DNA of 64,000 bases from Rubeoparvulum massiliense. Its GTDB lineage: Bacteria > Bacillota > Bacilli > Rubeoparvulales > Rubeoparvulaceae. The number at the start of each line of letters is the position of its first letter. Position 1 is the stretch's first letter. This document shows, piece after piece, positions 42,278 through 51,081 of this stretch. Below the pieces are notes generated by a model. That model was not told the DNA's origin and searched no databases. It saw only the letters and a program-made list of their open reading frames with translations. The stretch spans positions 248,001-312,000 of the forward strand of contig NZ_CVPE01000004.1 in NCBI RefSeq assembly GCF_001049895.1. The letters are read 5' to 3'. The position numbers were made by a program, and so were the translations under genes.

Positions 42278-43417
42278 ATGAGTAAAAGAATTGTTGTCTT
42301 AGGCGGTGGCTCTGGTGGTACTATGGTGGCCAACCGACTAGCACGTGAATTAGATCAACAGATTCGTGCAGGCGAAGTAGAACTACTTCAAATCGCCAAT
42401 ATGGAAAAGCATATCTATCAACCTGGTTATATCTTCATTACATTTAATGAACGTAAGCCAGAACACTTCGTTCGGCAACAAAAGCGTCTTGTCCATCGCA
42501 ATATCAAACTAGTGTTTGATAATATCACGAAGATTGATCCAGAGAAGAGCCTACTTATCTCTGCCGAGCATGAATATACCTATGATTATTTAGTCATCTC
42601 TACCGGTTCAGTACCCAACTTTAACAGTGTGCCTGGTCTTGCCAAAGCATCTCATAACTTCTACACCATGGATGGTGCTATTCGCTTACGTGACGCCTTA
42701 GATAAATTTGAAAAAGGGAAGGTTCTCATCACGGTGGATGTACCCCATAAATGTCCAGCTGCACCTGTGGAAATCACCTTGATGCTGGAAGATTATTTCC
42801 GTAAGAAAGGGATTCGTGAACAGGTTGAAATCGAATATGCTTATCCTGTAGAACGAGTCCATCTCCTTCCAACCACAGCAGTATGGATTCAAGATCAATT
42901 TGATAAGCGCGATATCCATTATGTCACCTCATTTAAGATGGCAAAAGTGGATCCAGACAAACAGATTGTTCATGGTAAGGATGGAAGCGAGCATCCTTAT
43001 GACCTACTCATCTCCATCCCCTCCCATACAGGTGCTCAAGTGATCCTTGATTCTAAACTAGGTGATAATAATGGCTTTATTCCTACGGATCGCTATACGT
43101 TAAAAATGGAAGGCTATGATAATGTGTATGTGGTTGGTGACGCAACCAATCTACCAATTAGTAAAGCAGGATCCACTGCCCACTATGAGAGTGAAACTGT
43201 TGTACCTAACATCGTTAGTCGGATCGAAGGACGGCCTGAATCGAAACGCTATAATGGAAAAGTAGCTTGCTTCTTAGAAAGTGGCATGGATGCTTCAAGT
43301 ATCATCAATTTTGACTATAATAATCCACCCTATCCGCTACCACCCTCTGAATTACTGCACTGGTTTAAAGCAGTCTATAATGAGGTGTATTGGTTAAATG
43401 CACGAGGGATCATGTAA
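42278..43417 (+). CDS. sqr: Sulfide:quinone oxidoreductase-type flavoprotein, copy 1
   Basis: 379 residues. FAD-binding motif VVLGGGSGGTMVANRLAR (about 6-23), second dinucleotide block YLVISTGSVPNF, and the C-terminal FAD block NVYVVGDATNLPISKAG. Two cysteines only, C159 (PHKCPAAP) and C331 (KVACFLESG), at the sites of the SQR redox pair. It oxidises sulfide to sulfane sulfur and passes electrons to quinone. GAGGGGGG precedes the ATG. It is followed by a DUF1641 gene at 13 bp and has a close paralogue at 44917. Confidence 0.88.
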   Translation: MSKRIVVLGGGSGGTMVANRLARELDQQIRAGEVELLQIANMEKHIYQPGYIFITFNERKPEHFVRQQKRLVHRNIKLVFDNITKIDPEKSLLISAEHEYTYDYLVISTGSVPNFNSVPGLAKASHNFYTMDGAIRLRDALDKFEKGKVLITVDVPHKCPAAPVEITLMLEDYFRKKGIREQVEIEYAYPVERVHLLPTTAVWIQDQFDKRDIHYVTSFKMAKVDPDKQIVHGKDGSEHPYDLLISIPSHTGAQVILDSKLGDNNGFIPTDRYTLKMEGYDNVYVVGDATNLPISKAGSTAHYESETVVPNIVSRIEGRPESKRYNGKVACFLESGMDASSIINFDYNNPPYPLPPSELLHWFKAVYNEVYWLNARGIM

Positions 43418-43430
43418 GGAGGTGGAGGAC

Positions 43431-43997
43431 ATGACCACAACAACTCCACAAGGAAATACTGCCACTCAAATGGAGAAGCTAAAAGACTTTACCGGTGCAG
43501 CCATGCAAGGACTGACCACAGATATGGTAAGTGAGCTTGCTGCAAAAGGCGTACGTGCTGTTGAGCTTCTTGATGAAATCGCACAGCCTGAAGTACTTGA
43601 TCTGATGCGTAAATTGCCAGAGATGACCGCTAGCCTAGAACGAAGCATGGAGCTCATCCAACGCGTTGAATCCAATGGTACTTTACATACCTTAATCGAG
43701 CTAGGCGAAATGGTAGGAACCATGCGTGCTTCCATGACTGCTCCCATGGTTACCGATCTCGTGGAAAAAGGTGTGAAAGGTATTGAGATGGCTGATGAGA
43801 TGTCACAGCAGCTCATACCATTACTAGAGCCCATGAATGACGCACTGCTAAAAACAGCTGGCGAATCAGTGAAACATCAGGCCCCCAGTAAAATGCAATT
43901 ATTACGTGCCATCTCTGATCCAGATGTACGGATTGGACTCAATTTTCTCCTTACCTTTACGAAGAACCTGGGCGAAGCATTGCGTACATCGAAGTAG
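43431..43997 (+). CDS. DUF1641 protein paired with SQR, copy 1
   Basis: About 188 residues. It has the DUF1641 repeat-like helices (LDEIAQPEVLDLMRKLPEMTASL and LIELGEMVGTMRASMTAPMVTDLVEKGVKG). The ATG at 43431 has GGAGGTGGAGG upstream. DUF1641 proteins often sit beside quinone-linked flavoproteins (B. subtilis YjlC next to Ndh), so it may place SQR on the membrane. The function is not known. Confidence 0.82.
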   Translation: MTTTTPQGNTATQMEKLKDFTGAAMQGLTTDMVSELAAKGVRAVELLDEIAQPEVLDLMRKLPEMTASLERSMELIQRVESNGTLHTLIELGEMVGTMRASMTAPMVTDLVEKGVKGIEMADEMSQQLIPLLEPMNDALLKTAGESVKHQAPSKMQLLRAISDPDVRIGLNFLLTFTKNLGEALRTSK

Positions 43998-44004
43998 ACA
44001 TAAT

Positions 44005-44045
44005 AAATAGCCGAACTTCCTTGTGGGAGTTCGGCTATTTTTGTT
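44005..44045 (+). terminator. Terminator after the first sqr pair
   Basis: A 16-bp stem (AAATAGCCGAACTTCC / GGGAGTTCGGCTATTT, one G-T pair) followed by TTGTT. It splits the cluster into two transcripts. Confidence 0.85.
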
Positions 44046-44210
44046 ATATTCACACGTTAGCGACAGAAGTCTAGTACATACCCCCACCAGTATACAAATT
44101 CTCCTCACTTCCGCCACCATTCATCCACAGATTTACCCTACCCCGTATGGTATTCTTAACTCAGAAGGGATCCCTCAAACAAGTACACGATGCTAAAGGA
44201 GGAACAATTC

Positions 44211-44612
44211 ATGTCAGAACAAGCTCCAGCAATGGCGATTATCTTAATGTCAGGTGATTTGGAAAAATTGCACGCAGGTGCACTCGTTGGTTCTGTTGCA
44301 GCCATGTCAGGAATGAAAGTTAGCATCTTTGTAACGATGAATGCCCTTGAAGCTTTCCTTAAAGAGAATGTAGAACAGCAAAACTTTACCGTAGGTACGG
44401 TAGGTACTGCTTTATTAGAAAAGAAGGTTCCTCTCTTTTATGACCTCCTTCGTGAAGGGAAAGAGATTGGCGACCTTAAGGTATATGGCTGCGCCATGGC
44501 CATGGATGTGAAAGAGTGGAAAAAAGAGGATATGGTTGACCTCTTTGACGATATCATCGGTGTGACAGCATTCCTTGGTTTAGCCCAAAACGCCCAAGTT
44601 GTTACGATGTAA
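44211..44612 (+). CDS. DsrE-family sulfur carrier protein
   Basis: About 133 residues of the DsrE/DsrEFH-like family. The block LHAGALVGSVAAMSGMKVSIFVTMNAL and the conserved Cys in LKVYGCAMAMD (about residue 100) are typical. It probably accepts persulfide sulfur and hands it to TusA. The ATG at 44211 has AAAGGAGG upstream. It is the first gene of the second transcript (dsrE-tusA-sqr2-DUF1641). Confidence 0.85.
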   Translation: MSEQAPAMAIILMSGDLEKLHAGALVGSVAAMSGMKVSIFVTMNALEAFLKENVEQQNFTVGTVGTALLEKKVPLFYDLLREGKEIGDLKVYGCAMAMDVKEWKKEDMVDLFDDIIGVTAFLGLAQNAQVVTM

Positions 44613-44634
44613 ATTGATGAAGGGGGAAATTAAA

Positions 44635-44874
44635 ATGGCACAAGTTGAAGTTCAAAAAAGTATTGATGCACGTGGTTCATTCTGTCCTGGTCCTCTCATG
44701 GAATTGATTAAAGCTGTTAAAAAAGCCAATGTAGGCGATATAATTGAAGTCCTCTCCAATGATAATGGCTCCGCAGTGGATATTCCTGAATGGGTCAGCA
44801 AAATGGGGCATGAATTAGTTTATAGTGAACCAGATGGTGACCATTATAAGATTGCCGTTCGTAAGCTTCATTAA
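44635..44874 (+). CDS. tusA: TusA-family sulfurtransferase
   Basis: 79 residues. The TusA signature is ARGSFCPGPLMELIKA with the persulfide Cys C17. It takes part in sulfur trafficking; here it sits between dsrE and sqr2, so it likely handles sulfane sulfur made by SQR. The ATG at 44635 has AAGGGGG upstream, and the gap from dsrE is 22 bp. Confidence 0.92.
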   Translation: MAQVEVQKSIDARGSFCPGPLMELIKAVKKANVGDIIEVLSNDNGSAVDIPEWVSKMGHELVYSEPDGDHYKIAVRKLH

Positions 44875-44916
44875 TTACTTCACGGTATATGGGATAGATA
44901 AAGGGAGGTTATACGA

Positions 44917-46056
44917 ATGCCAAAACGTGTAGTAGTCTTAGGTGGTGGTTCTGGTGGAACCATCGTTGCCAATCGTCTCGCTCGTCAATTAGATCAGCAG
45001 GTACGTGATGGTGACGTTGAGATCATTCAAATTGCCAATACAGAGAAACATATCTATCAACCAGGCTATCTATTTATCACCTTTAATGAACGGCAACCTG
45101 AACACTTTATTCGTAAGCAAGATCAGTTGGTTCACCGCAATGTAAAACTCATCTACGACAATGTGATGAAGATTGAACCAGAAAAAAATCTGCTGATTTC
45201 TAAGAAGAATCAATATCCTTACGATTATTTAGTCATCGCAACTGGTTCTGTACCGAACTTTGATAGCATTCCTGGCTTAGCGGAAGCCGCTTATGATTTC
45301 TATACGCTCGAGGGCTCCATCCGTCTCCGTGATGCCTTAGCCAAGATGGAAAAGGGTAAGATTCTTCTCACCATTGATGTTCCACATAAATGTCCTGCTG
45401 CACCCCTAGAAATCACCTTGATGCTCGATGACTACTTCCGTAAGCGTGGCATTCGGGATCAAATTGAATTGGTCTACACTTATCCCATTGGTCGTATTCA
45501 CTCGCTGCAGCCTATTGCTGACTGGGCAACGCCACAGTTTGAAAAGCGGAATATTCAATACGAAACCTTCTTCAATCTTGAACGCGTAGATCCTGAGAAA
45601 AAAGTTGCGATTACCATGGATGGTGATGAACATCATTACGACTTGCTCATCTCCGTACCAGCTCACCAAGGTGCACCTGTAATTATCAACTCCAAGCTTG
45701 GAGATGAGGATGGCTTTATTCCTACAGACCGCTACACCTTGAAGATGGAAGGCTCTAATAATATCTATGTGGTAGGTGATGCAACCAATCTACCAATCAG
45801 TAAGGCTGGCTCTACTGCTCACTATGAAAGTGAAGTGGTTGTTCCTAATATCGTTAGCAGCATCCTGGGTATCCCAGAAACCAAACGCTATAACGGGAAA
45901 GTAGCATGTTTCCTAGAAAACAGTCTAGAAGATGCGAGTATGATTACATTCGATTATAATCATCCTCCCCAACCAGCTCCCACCTCAGAGCTACTACACT
46001 GGTTTAAAGCAGTATATAACGAAGTGTACTGGCTAAATGCCCGAGGAATTCTGTAA
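44917..46056 (+). CDS. sqr: Sulfide:quinone oxidoreductase-type flavoprotein, copy 2
   Basis: 379 residues, the same length as copy 1 and closely similar along the whole sequence. It keeps both cysteines C159 and C331, the FAD motif VVLGGGSGGTIVANRLAR and the C-terminal block NIYVVGDATNLPISKAG. Main differences are in the middle lobe (about 185-240). A separate ribosome site GGGAGG precedes the ATG. It follows tusA at 42 bp and precedes its own DUF1641 gene at 13 bp, exactly as copy 1 does. Confidence 0.88.
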   Translation: MPKRVVVLGGGSGGTIVANRLARQLDQQVRDGDVEIIQIANTEKHIYQPGYLFITFNERQPEHFIRKQDQLVHRNVKLIYDNVMKIEPEKNLLISKKNQYPYDYLVIATGSVPNFDSIPGLAEAAYDFYTLEGSIRLRDALAKMEKGKILLTIDVPHKCPAAPLEITLMLDDYFRKRGIRDQIELVYTYPIGRIHSLQPIADWATPQFEKRNIQYETFFNLERVDPEKKVAITMDGDEHHYDLLISVPAHQGAPVIINSKLGDEDGFIPTDRYTLKMEGSNNIYVVGDATNLPISKAGSTAHYESEVVVPNIVSSILGIPETKRYNGKVACFLENSLEDASMITFDYNHPPQPAPTSELLHWFKAVYNEVYWLNARGIL

Positions 46057-46069
46057 GGAGGTACTTGGC

Positions 46070-46633
46070 ATGGCAAATCAAATCGAAGAGTCCAACCAGG
46101 CAGCTATGGAAAAATTAAAGGATTTCACAGGCGCCGCCATGCAAGGTCTCACAACAGATATGGTGAGTGACATGGCAGGGAAAGCTGTGAAGATGCTAGA
46201 GCTTCTTGATGAAGTAGCACAACCAGAAACCCTTGGAATGATGCGAAAATTACCTGAGATGAGCACAAGTCTCCAACGTAGCTTGGAGTTAATTCAACGG
46301 GTAGAATCCAACGGTACGCTACGTACCTTGATCGAATTGAGTGAAATGATCGGAACCATGAAGGCTTCCATGACAGGCCCGATGGTGACTGATATGGTAG
46401 AAAAAGGTGTAAAAGGATTGGAGATGGCTGATGAGATGTCACAAAAGCTCTCCCCTCTCCTTCAGCCGATGAATGAAGCATTGACCTTAACGGCTCAAGA
46501 ATCCCTCAATCAACAGCCGCCTAGCAAGATGCAATTGTTACGCTCATTCTCTGATCCCGATGTACGTGCTGGTCTTCAATTTCTGCTTACCTTTACAAAA
46601 AACCTTGGACATGCATTACAAACAACTCGCTAA
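46070..46633 (+). CDS. DUF1641 protein paired with SQR, copy 2
   Basis: About 187 residues and similar end to end to copy 1 (KLKDFTGAAMQGLTTDMVS, LRTLIELSEMIGTMKASMTGPM). The ATG at 46070 has AAGGAGG upstream. The 13-bp gap from sqr2 matches the first pair, so the unit sqr-DUF1641 was duplicated together. A strong terminator follows. Confidence 0.82.
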   Translation: MANQIEESNQAAMEKLKDFTGAAMQGLTTDMVSDMAGKAVKMLELLDEVAQPETLGMMRKLPEMSTSLQRSLELIQRVESNGTLRTLIELSEMIGTMKASMTGPMVTDMVEKGVKGLEMADEMSQKLSPLLQPMNEALTLTAQESLNQQPPSKMQLLRSFSDPDVRAGLQFLLTFTKNLGHALQTTR

Positions 46634-46669
46634 CCCCTTATCATAGATGCATAAATAAACCCCTTACAG

Positions 46670-46715
46670 AAATAGCACCTCATACTTCCATGATGGAAGT
46701 GAGGTGCTATTTTTG
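46670..46715 (+). terminator. Terminator of the sulfur cluster
   Basis: A long stem (AAATAGCACCTCA / TGAGGTGCTATTT with an ACTTCC/GGAAGT part) followed by a run of T. It could serve both strands. Confidence 0.85.
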
Positions 46716-46743
46716 GTTCAATCATTAGACGTGATTTCGATCA

Positions 46744-48087
46744 TTAGACGTGATGTTGATTCCATAAGCGTTCTGCCGTGACTGCCCAATGCTCTGCAAT
46801 CGGTTCGCACTTGCCTGTTAAGTCATCCACATCCTCTTCATCTAGAGGCTGAGTCGATATGGCTTCTGAGCGGTGAACCATCCGCTTTAGCGCCTGTGGA
46901 TTATCCAATAAGGGGCAAGGCTGAAGATGATTATGATTAAACGGTTGTTCAACATGATATTGCATAAAGAGTGGAGAACGAAGTGCCTCAAGAAGCGAGC
47001 TCTCGCGAATATTCACATTGGAATAATGGATGAACGCACAAGGCTCTACATCCCCATTGGCATTGATGTGTAGATATCGTCGCCCTCCAGCAATACAGCC
47101 ATCCACATATTCACCATCATTCCAGAAATCAATGATAAAGATAGGCTTAGTGCTCCGTAATTCCCGGACTCGATGATACATATACTCCCGCTGCTCTGGT
47201 GTTGCAACTAGATCCATCACAGCATCCTTCCCAATAGGCATATAGGTAAAATACCAGCCAAACATGCAACCCTTTTCCAGCATGAAATCAATATATTCTT
47301 CGGATGCAATGGTCTCTGCATTTTTCCTGTGATAGCAGGTAGAGAAGCCAAAGGGTGCTCCATGCTCACGAAGAATATCCATGGCTCGCATCACCTTTTG
47401 ATAGGTACCTACTCCCCGTCGCATATCGGTTTCTTTTTCAAACCCTTCCACGCTAATGGCAAGCATCATATTGCCTGCTCGCACCATCTCCTCAGCAAAT
47501 GCTTCATCTACCAGCGTCGCATTGGTAAAGGCTAGGAACATACAATCACTATGACGTTTTGCTATCTCGAGCAAATCATGTTTCCGTACGAGCGGCTCGC
47601 CACCGGAGAAAATATACATGTAGATGCCTAATTCTTCTCCTTCTTCAATAATACGTTCTAGTAATTGGTTGTCCATGGAGGCGTTCTTGTTATACTCAGC
47701 GGCCCAACAGCCAGTACAACGTAAGTTACAAGCGGCAGTAGGATCCATGAGAATAGCCCATGGAATATTGCATTGATATTTTTCCCGCATTCTCTCCTCC
47801 AACGGAATCCCCACAATTCCTGCATTCACCATGAAATTAATAAGAAACTTTTCCTGTACATGGGGATCCAGCTGGTTAAAAAAACGGTGAATATATTGAT
47901 TCCAATTACTTTCAGGATTGCTCCAGGTTTTACGAAACCACGCAACCTTTCGCTCATGATCCTCTTTCGTTACAAGATGTTCTGCCCAATCGATAAGATG
48001 TCCAAAGTTCGCTTCTGGATTTTTCTCAAGATGTCGTATACCTTCCTTCACCAACTGCTGGCTTACAAATTGCTTTGCCTTACCCAT
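46744..48087 (-). CDS. Radical SAM protein with SPASM-like C-terminus
   Basis: 447 residues. Core motif C-x3-C-x2-C as AACNLRCTGCWAAEYNK (about 120-135), then YIFSGGEPLVRKHDLL for SAM. The C-terminal part has several cysteines (VDGCIAGGRRYLHINANGDVEPCAFIHYS and QPCPLLD, GKCEPIA), suggesting extra clusters as in SPASM proteins. An N-terminal extension of about 110 residues is helical. No peptide substrate gene is near. It may modify a protein or metabolite; the substrate is unknown. GGAG precedes the ATG. Confidence 0.8.
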   Translation of the reverse strand: MGKAKQFVSQQLVKEGIRHLEKNPEANFGHLIDWAEHLVTKEDHERKVAWFRKTWSNPESNWNQYIHRFFNQLDPHVQEKFLINFMVNAGIVGIPLEERMREKYQCNIPWAILMDPTAACNLRCTGCWAAEYNKNASMDNQLLERIIEEGEELGIYMYIFSGGEPLVRKHDLLEIAKRHSDCMFLAFTNATLVDEAFAEEMVRAGNMMLAISVEGFEKETDMRRGVGTYQKVMRAMDILREHGAPFGFSTCYHRKNAETIASEEYIDFMLEKGCMFGWYFTYMPIGKDAVMDLVATPEQREYMYHRVRELRSTKPIFIIDFWNDGEYVDGCIAGGRRYLHINANGDVEPCAFIHYSNVNIRESSLLEALRSPLFMQYHVEQPFNHNHLQPCPLLDNPQALKRMVHRSEAISTQPLDEEDVDDLTGKCEPIAEHWAVTAERLWNQHHV

Positions 48088-48277
48088 TTCGAGTCATCTC
48101 CAATACAATGATTATCTACACAACGTTGAAATAGGACATTTAATTTTTGAACAAATTGTGAAAACGGATCAAAAGCACCGGTCAATATGCTAATATTTTA
48201 CATGCCAGGATAGTAAAGTATTTCCTGTACATAAAGGATTGAAGTGCTAGTAAACCCCAAGGAAAGGAGTTTATATC

Positions 48278-49762
48278 ATGTCTACTGAGCAACGAACTTC
48301 AAGCAACACACCTTTTAAACCGCTTTGGCTACTCATTGCAATCATCGTACTAGTTGGAATTCTTCTCCTTCCTACCCCAGCCGATCTTCCAGAGGCAGGT
48401 CATCGGGCATTGGCCATTCTTGGCTTCGCTGTGGTACTCTGGATGACGGAAGCTGTATCCTACCCTGTTAGTGCAGCCCTTCTCATCGGCCTCATCTCAC
48501 TCATCATCGGCTTAGGACCAAGCATTGAGGACCCTAGCCAAATCATGGAATCTAAAAAGGCATTGAAATGGGCTCTCGAAGGCTTTAGTAGCTCTGCTGT
48601 AGCTCTGGTGGCTGGCGCCCTCTTTCTAGCTGCTGCCATGCAGGTTACAGATCTTCATCGAAGGATCGCCTTATTGATTCTCTCCCGTGTGGGATCGAAG
48701 ACCAATCGTATTGTGATCGGGGCGATCTTAGTTAGTATTGTTCTCGCTTTCTTTGTCCCTAGTGCTACTGCCCGGGCAGGTGCCGTTGTTCCCATCTTAC
48801 TTGGAATGGTCACTGCCTTTGGCTTATCCAAAAATAGCCGCCTTGCCGCGCTCTTGGTCATCACAGCGGTGCAAGCCATCTCCATCTGGAATGTGGGGAT
48901 TAAAACCGCTGCCGCTCAAAACATGGTAGCCTTAGATCTCATTAGTAAGACTATGAATGTCTCCTTCACCTGGAGTGAATGGTTCATGTATGCTGCCCCT
49001 TGGTCTATATTGATGTCCATCATTCTCTATTTTGTTATGATGAAAACATTACCTCCTGAGGCCCATGAGATCACCAATGGTCAAGAGATGGTACGCCAAC
49101 AATTACAGGAGATGGGGCCGCTAAAAAATACGGAGATCCGCCTTATCATTGTCTCCCTGCTGCTCCTTTTCTTCTGGTCCACCGAAGGGATTCTTCACGA
49201 TCTCGACACTTCGACGACAACTTTAACCGCCATCGCCATTCTGCTTACACCAGGTATTGGCGTATTTAGTTGGAAAGAAGCAGAGGAAAAAATCCCCTGG
49301 GGAACCATCATCATGTTCGCTGTTGGTATCTCCATGGGAGGTATTTTGTTAAAGACTCAAGCTGCCGCATGGCTTGCTAATGGCTTCTTCAATCTGTTTG
49401 GTCTCAATGCCATGCCGATCTTATCTGTGATTGCCATTATCACCCTCTTTAATATTCTCATTCACCTTGGTTTTGCAAGCGCAACAAGCCTTGCATCCGT
49501 ACTCATTCCCATTGTAATTGCCATTGTAGGAGCTCTTGAGCATGAAGGCCTAAACACACCAGGAATGGTACTGCTGCAACAGTTTGTTATCAGCTTTGGC
49601 TTCATCCTTCCCATCAATGCACCACAAAACATGCTTGCCTACGGAACAGGATCCTTTACTGTTAAGCAGTTTGTCCGAACAGGAATACCCCTTACAATTA
49701 TTGCTTACCTAATGATTCTTCTCTTTAGTTCCACCTATTGGAAATGGGTAGGATTAATCTAA
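48278..49762 (+). CDS. DASS/SLC13-family sodium:anion symporter
   Basis: 494 residues and about twelve membrane helices. The family core is at FVPSATARAGAVVPILLGMVTAF and at INAPQNMLAYGTG near the end. The usual SNT motif reads PSATARAG here. Members carry dicarboxylates, sulfate or related anions with sodium. The place between the radical SAM gene and a DUF418 gene gives no hint of the anion. AAAGGAG precedes the ATG. Confidence 0.84.
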   Translation: MSTEQRTSSNTPFKPLWLLIAIIVLVGILLLPTPADLPEAGHRALAILGFAVVLWMTEAVSYPVSAALLIGLISLIIGLGPSIEDPSQIMESKKALKWALEGFSSSAVALVAGALFLAAAMQVTDLHRRIALLILSRVGSKTNRIVIGAILVSIVLAFFVPSATARAGAVVPILLGMVTAFGLSKNSRLAALLVITAVQAISIWNVGIKTAAAQNMVALDLISKTMNVSFTWSEWFMYAAPWSILMSIILYFVMMKTLPPEAHEITNGQEMVRQQLQEMGPLKNTEIRLIIVSLLLLFFWSTEGILHDLDTSTTTLTAIAILLTPGIGVFSWKEAEEKIPWGTIIMFAVGISMGGILLKTQAAAWLANGFFNLFGLNAMPILSVIAIITLFNILIHLGFASATSLASVLIPIVIAIVGALEHEGLNTPGMVLLQQFVISFGFILPINAPQNMLAYGTGSFTVKQFVRTGIPLTIIAYLMILLFSSTYWKWVGLI

Positions 49763-49773
49763 TGCATTGACAG

Positions 49774-49803
49774 CGCCATCCCCATGAGGATGGCGTTTTT
49801 TTA
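49774..49803 (+). terminator. Terminator after the anion symporter
   Basis: A perfect 8-bp stem CGCCATCC / GGATGGCG with T7 directly after it. Confidence 0.9.
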
Positions 49804-49903
49804 TGTGATTAAAGACAGAAGCCATCGTATAATAACAGTACCCATCTTTTTAGATGTATAACATACTTTTCATTAAACATATGACTTGGAAAGAAGGGCT
49901 CCC

Positions 49904-50992
49904 ATGCATCCACTTGCAAAGACACAGCCAATCTCTCAGCAAGAACGCCTTATCTCCATCGACATTATCCGAGGTATCGCTCTATTGGGGATCCTATTTG
50001 TCAACTTCCCGCAATATACGTCAATCTACAATCAAGCAGTTCCAGCCTTTTATACGGGAATCGACAGTTATCTTCGACTCTTCTATGATCTCTTTGTTCA
50101 AACCAAGTTCTACACTATCTTCTCCTTTTTATTTGGCTGGGGCTTTTTCATTTTTATGAAACGAGCCGAACAACGCCAGGATCGGATCTACCTTCGCTTT
50201 TCTAGAAGAATGATCGTCCTGCTCCTCATCGGTTTACTTCATGAACATTTTTGGTTTGGTGATATTCTCCATGATTATGCCTTATTAGGCCTTGGACTGT
50301 TTCTTTTTTATCGTATTCCTGCTGAACTAACAGCTAGATGGGCACTCTTTATCTCGAGCCTTTTTATAGGAGGACAAGTTTTCAACTTATTAGCGGTGTT
50401 CTCTGATCAGAATAATCCCTTTCCTTGGTTGGGTGCCCCAGAGGTCTCGATCCTTGCCATGTTTCTATGGGGGATGGCTACGGGAAAGGCCCTGATCTTC
50501 GAAAGGGTGGAGATATGGATGCAATTCCTACGTAAGGTTCAATTAGGGGGGCTCCTTCTTACCATACCTGGATGGGTAGGAATCCTATATCTCTTTAATC
50601 AACCCGCCTCTATTCTGAATGACTATCTTCGCTATCTCTATGTCAACTTAACAGCCATTCCATTGGCTCTATGTTACCTCGCCACGTTAACGAAATTACT
50701 AACTCATCCCAACTTTTTTAAGCTGCTCCGTCCTGTTGGTTATGTAGGTCAGATGGCGTTAACCAACTACTTAATCCAAACAGTCATAGGCATGAGCTTG
50801 GTGCAGCTCCTTCACTTTCAAGATGAGATCCCTTTATCCAGTACATTTCTACTTACTTGGGTTATCTTCTCCGTACAGGTACTAATTAGTCGAAGCTGGC
50901 TAAAGAAACATCGCTATGGACCGTTGGAATATCTCTGGCGCTCCTTAACCTATGGAAGACTTCAACCCAACTCCCATCGATCCAATGCCTAA
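49904..50992 (+). CDS. DUF418-family membrane protein (YeiB-like)
   Basis: About 362 residues with about ten membrane helices. It starts with the family block RLISIDIIRGIALLGILFVNFPQ. The C-terminal block LRPVGYVGQMALTNYLIQTVIG is the DUF418 signature. Related proteins are thought to be transport or acyltransferase-like, and the function is unknown. The ATG at 49904 has AAGGG upstream; a TTG six codons earlier is an alternative. Confidence 0.85.
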   Translation: MHPLAKTQPISQQERLISIDIIRGIALLGILFVNFPQYTSIYNQAVPAFYTGIDSYLRLFYDLFVQTKFYTIFSFLFGWGFFIFMKRAEQRQDRIYLRFSRRMIVLLLIGLLHEHFWFGDILHDYALLGLGLFLFYRIPAELTARWALFISSLFIGGQVFNLLAVFSDQNNPFPWLGAPEVSILAMFLWGMATGKALIFERVEIWMQFLRKVQLGGLLLTIPGWVGILYLFNQPASILNDYLRYLYVNLTAIPLALCYLATLTKLLTHPNFFKLLRPVGYVGQMALTNYLIQTVIGMSLVQLLHFQDEIPLSSTFLLTWVIFSVQVLISRSWLKKHRYGPLEYLWRSLTYGRLQPNSHRSNA

Positions 50993-51000
50993 AAATAAAC

Positions 51001-51038
51001 GCCAGCAAGTGGACGTTCCCACCTGCTGGCATTTTTTT
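51001..51038 (+). terminator. Terminator between DUF418 gene and chemoreceptor
   Basis: GCCAGCA pairs with TGCTGGC with GTGG/CCAC inside, and T7 follows. It is placed between convergent genes. Confidence 0.85.
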
Positions 51039-51081
51039 AGTATAACCGTAGATTCGTTCTTGACTGAAGATAAACGATCGA

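Noticed and set aside
43466-43834. A 122-codon frame opposite the DUF1641 gene
   Set aside because: It is a shadow of a biased coding sequence; a similar shadow lies opposite the second copy.
48198-48217. Possible sigma-54 promoter before the anion symporter
   Set aside because: The GG and GC elements are more than 10 bp apart and face the wrong way for the symporter.
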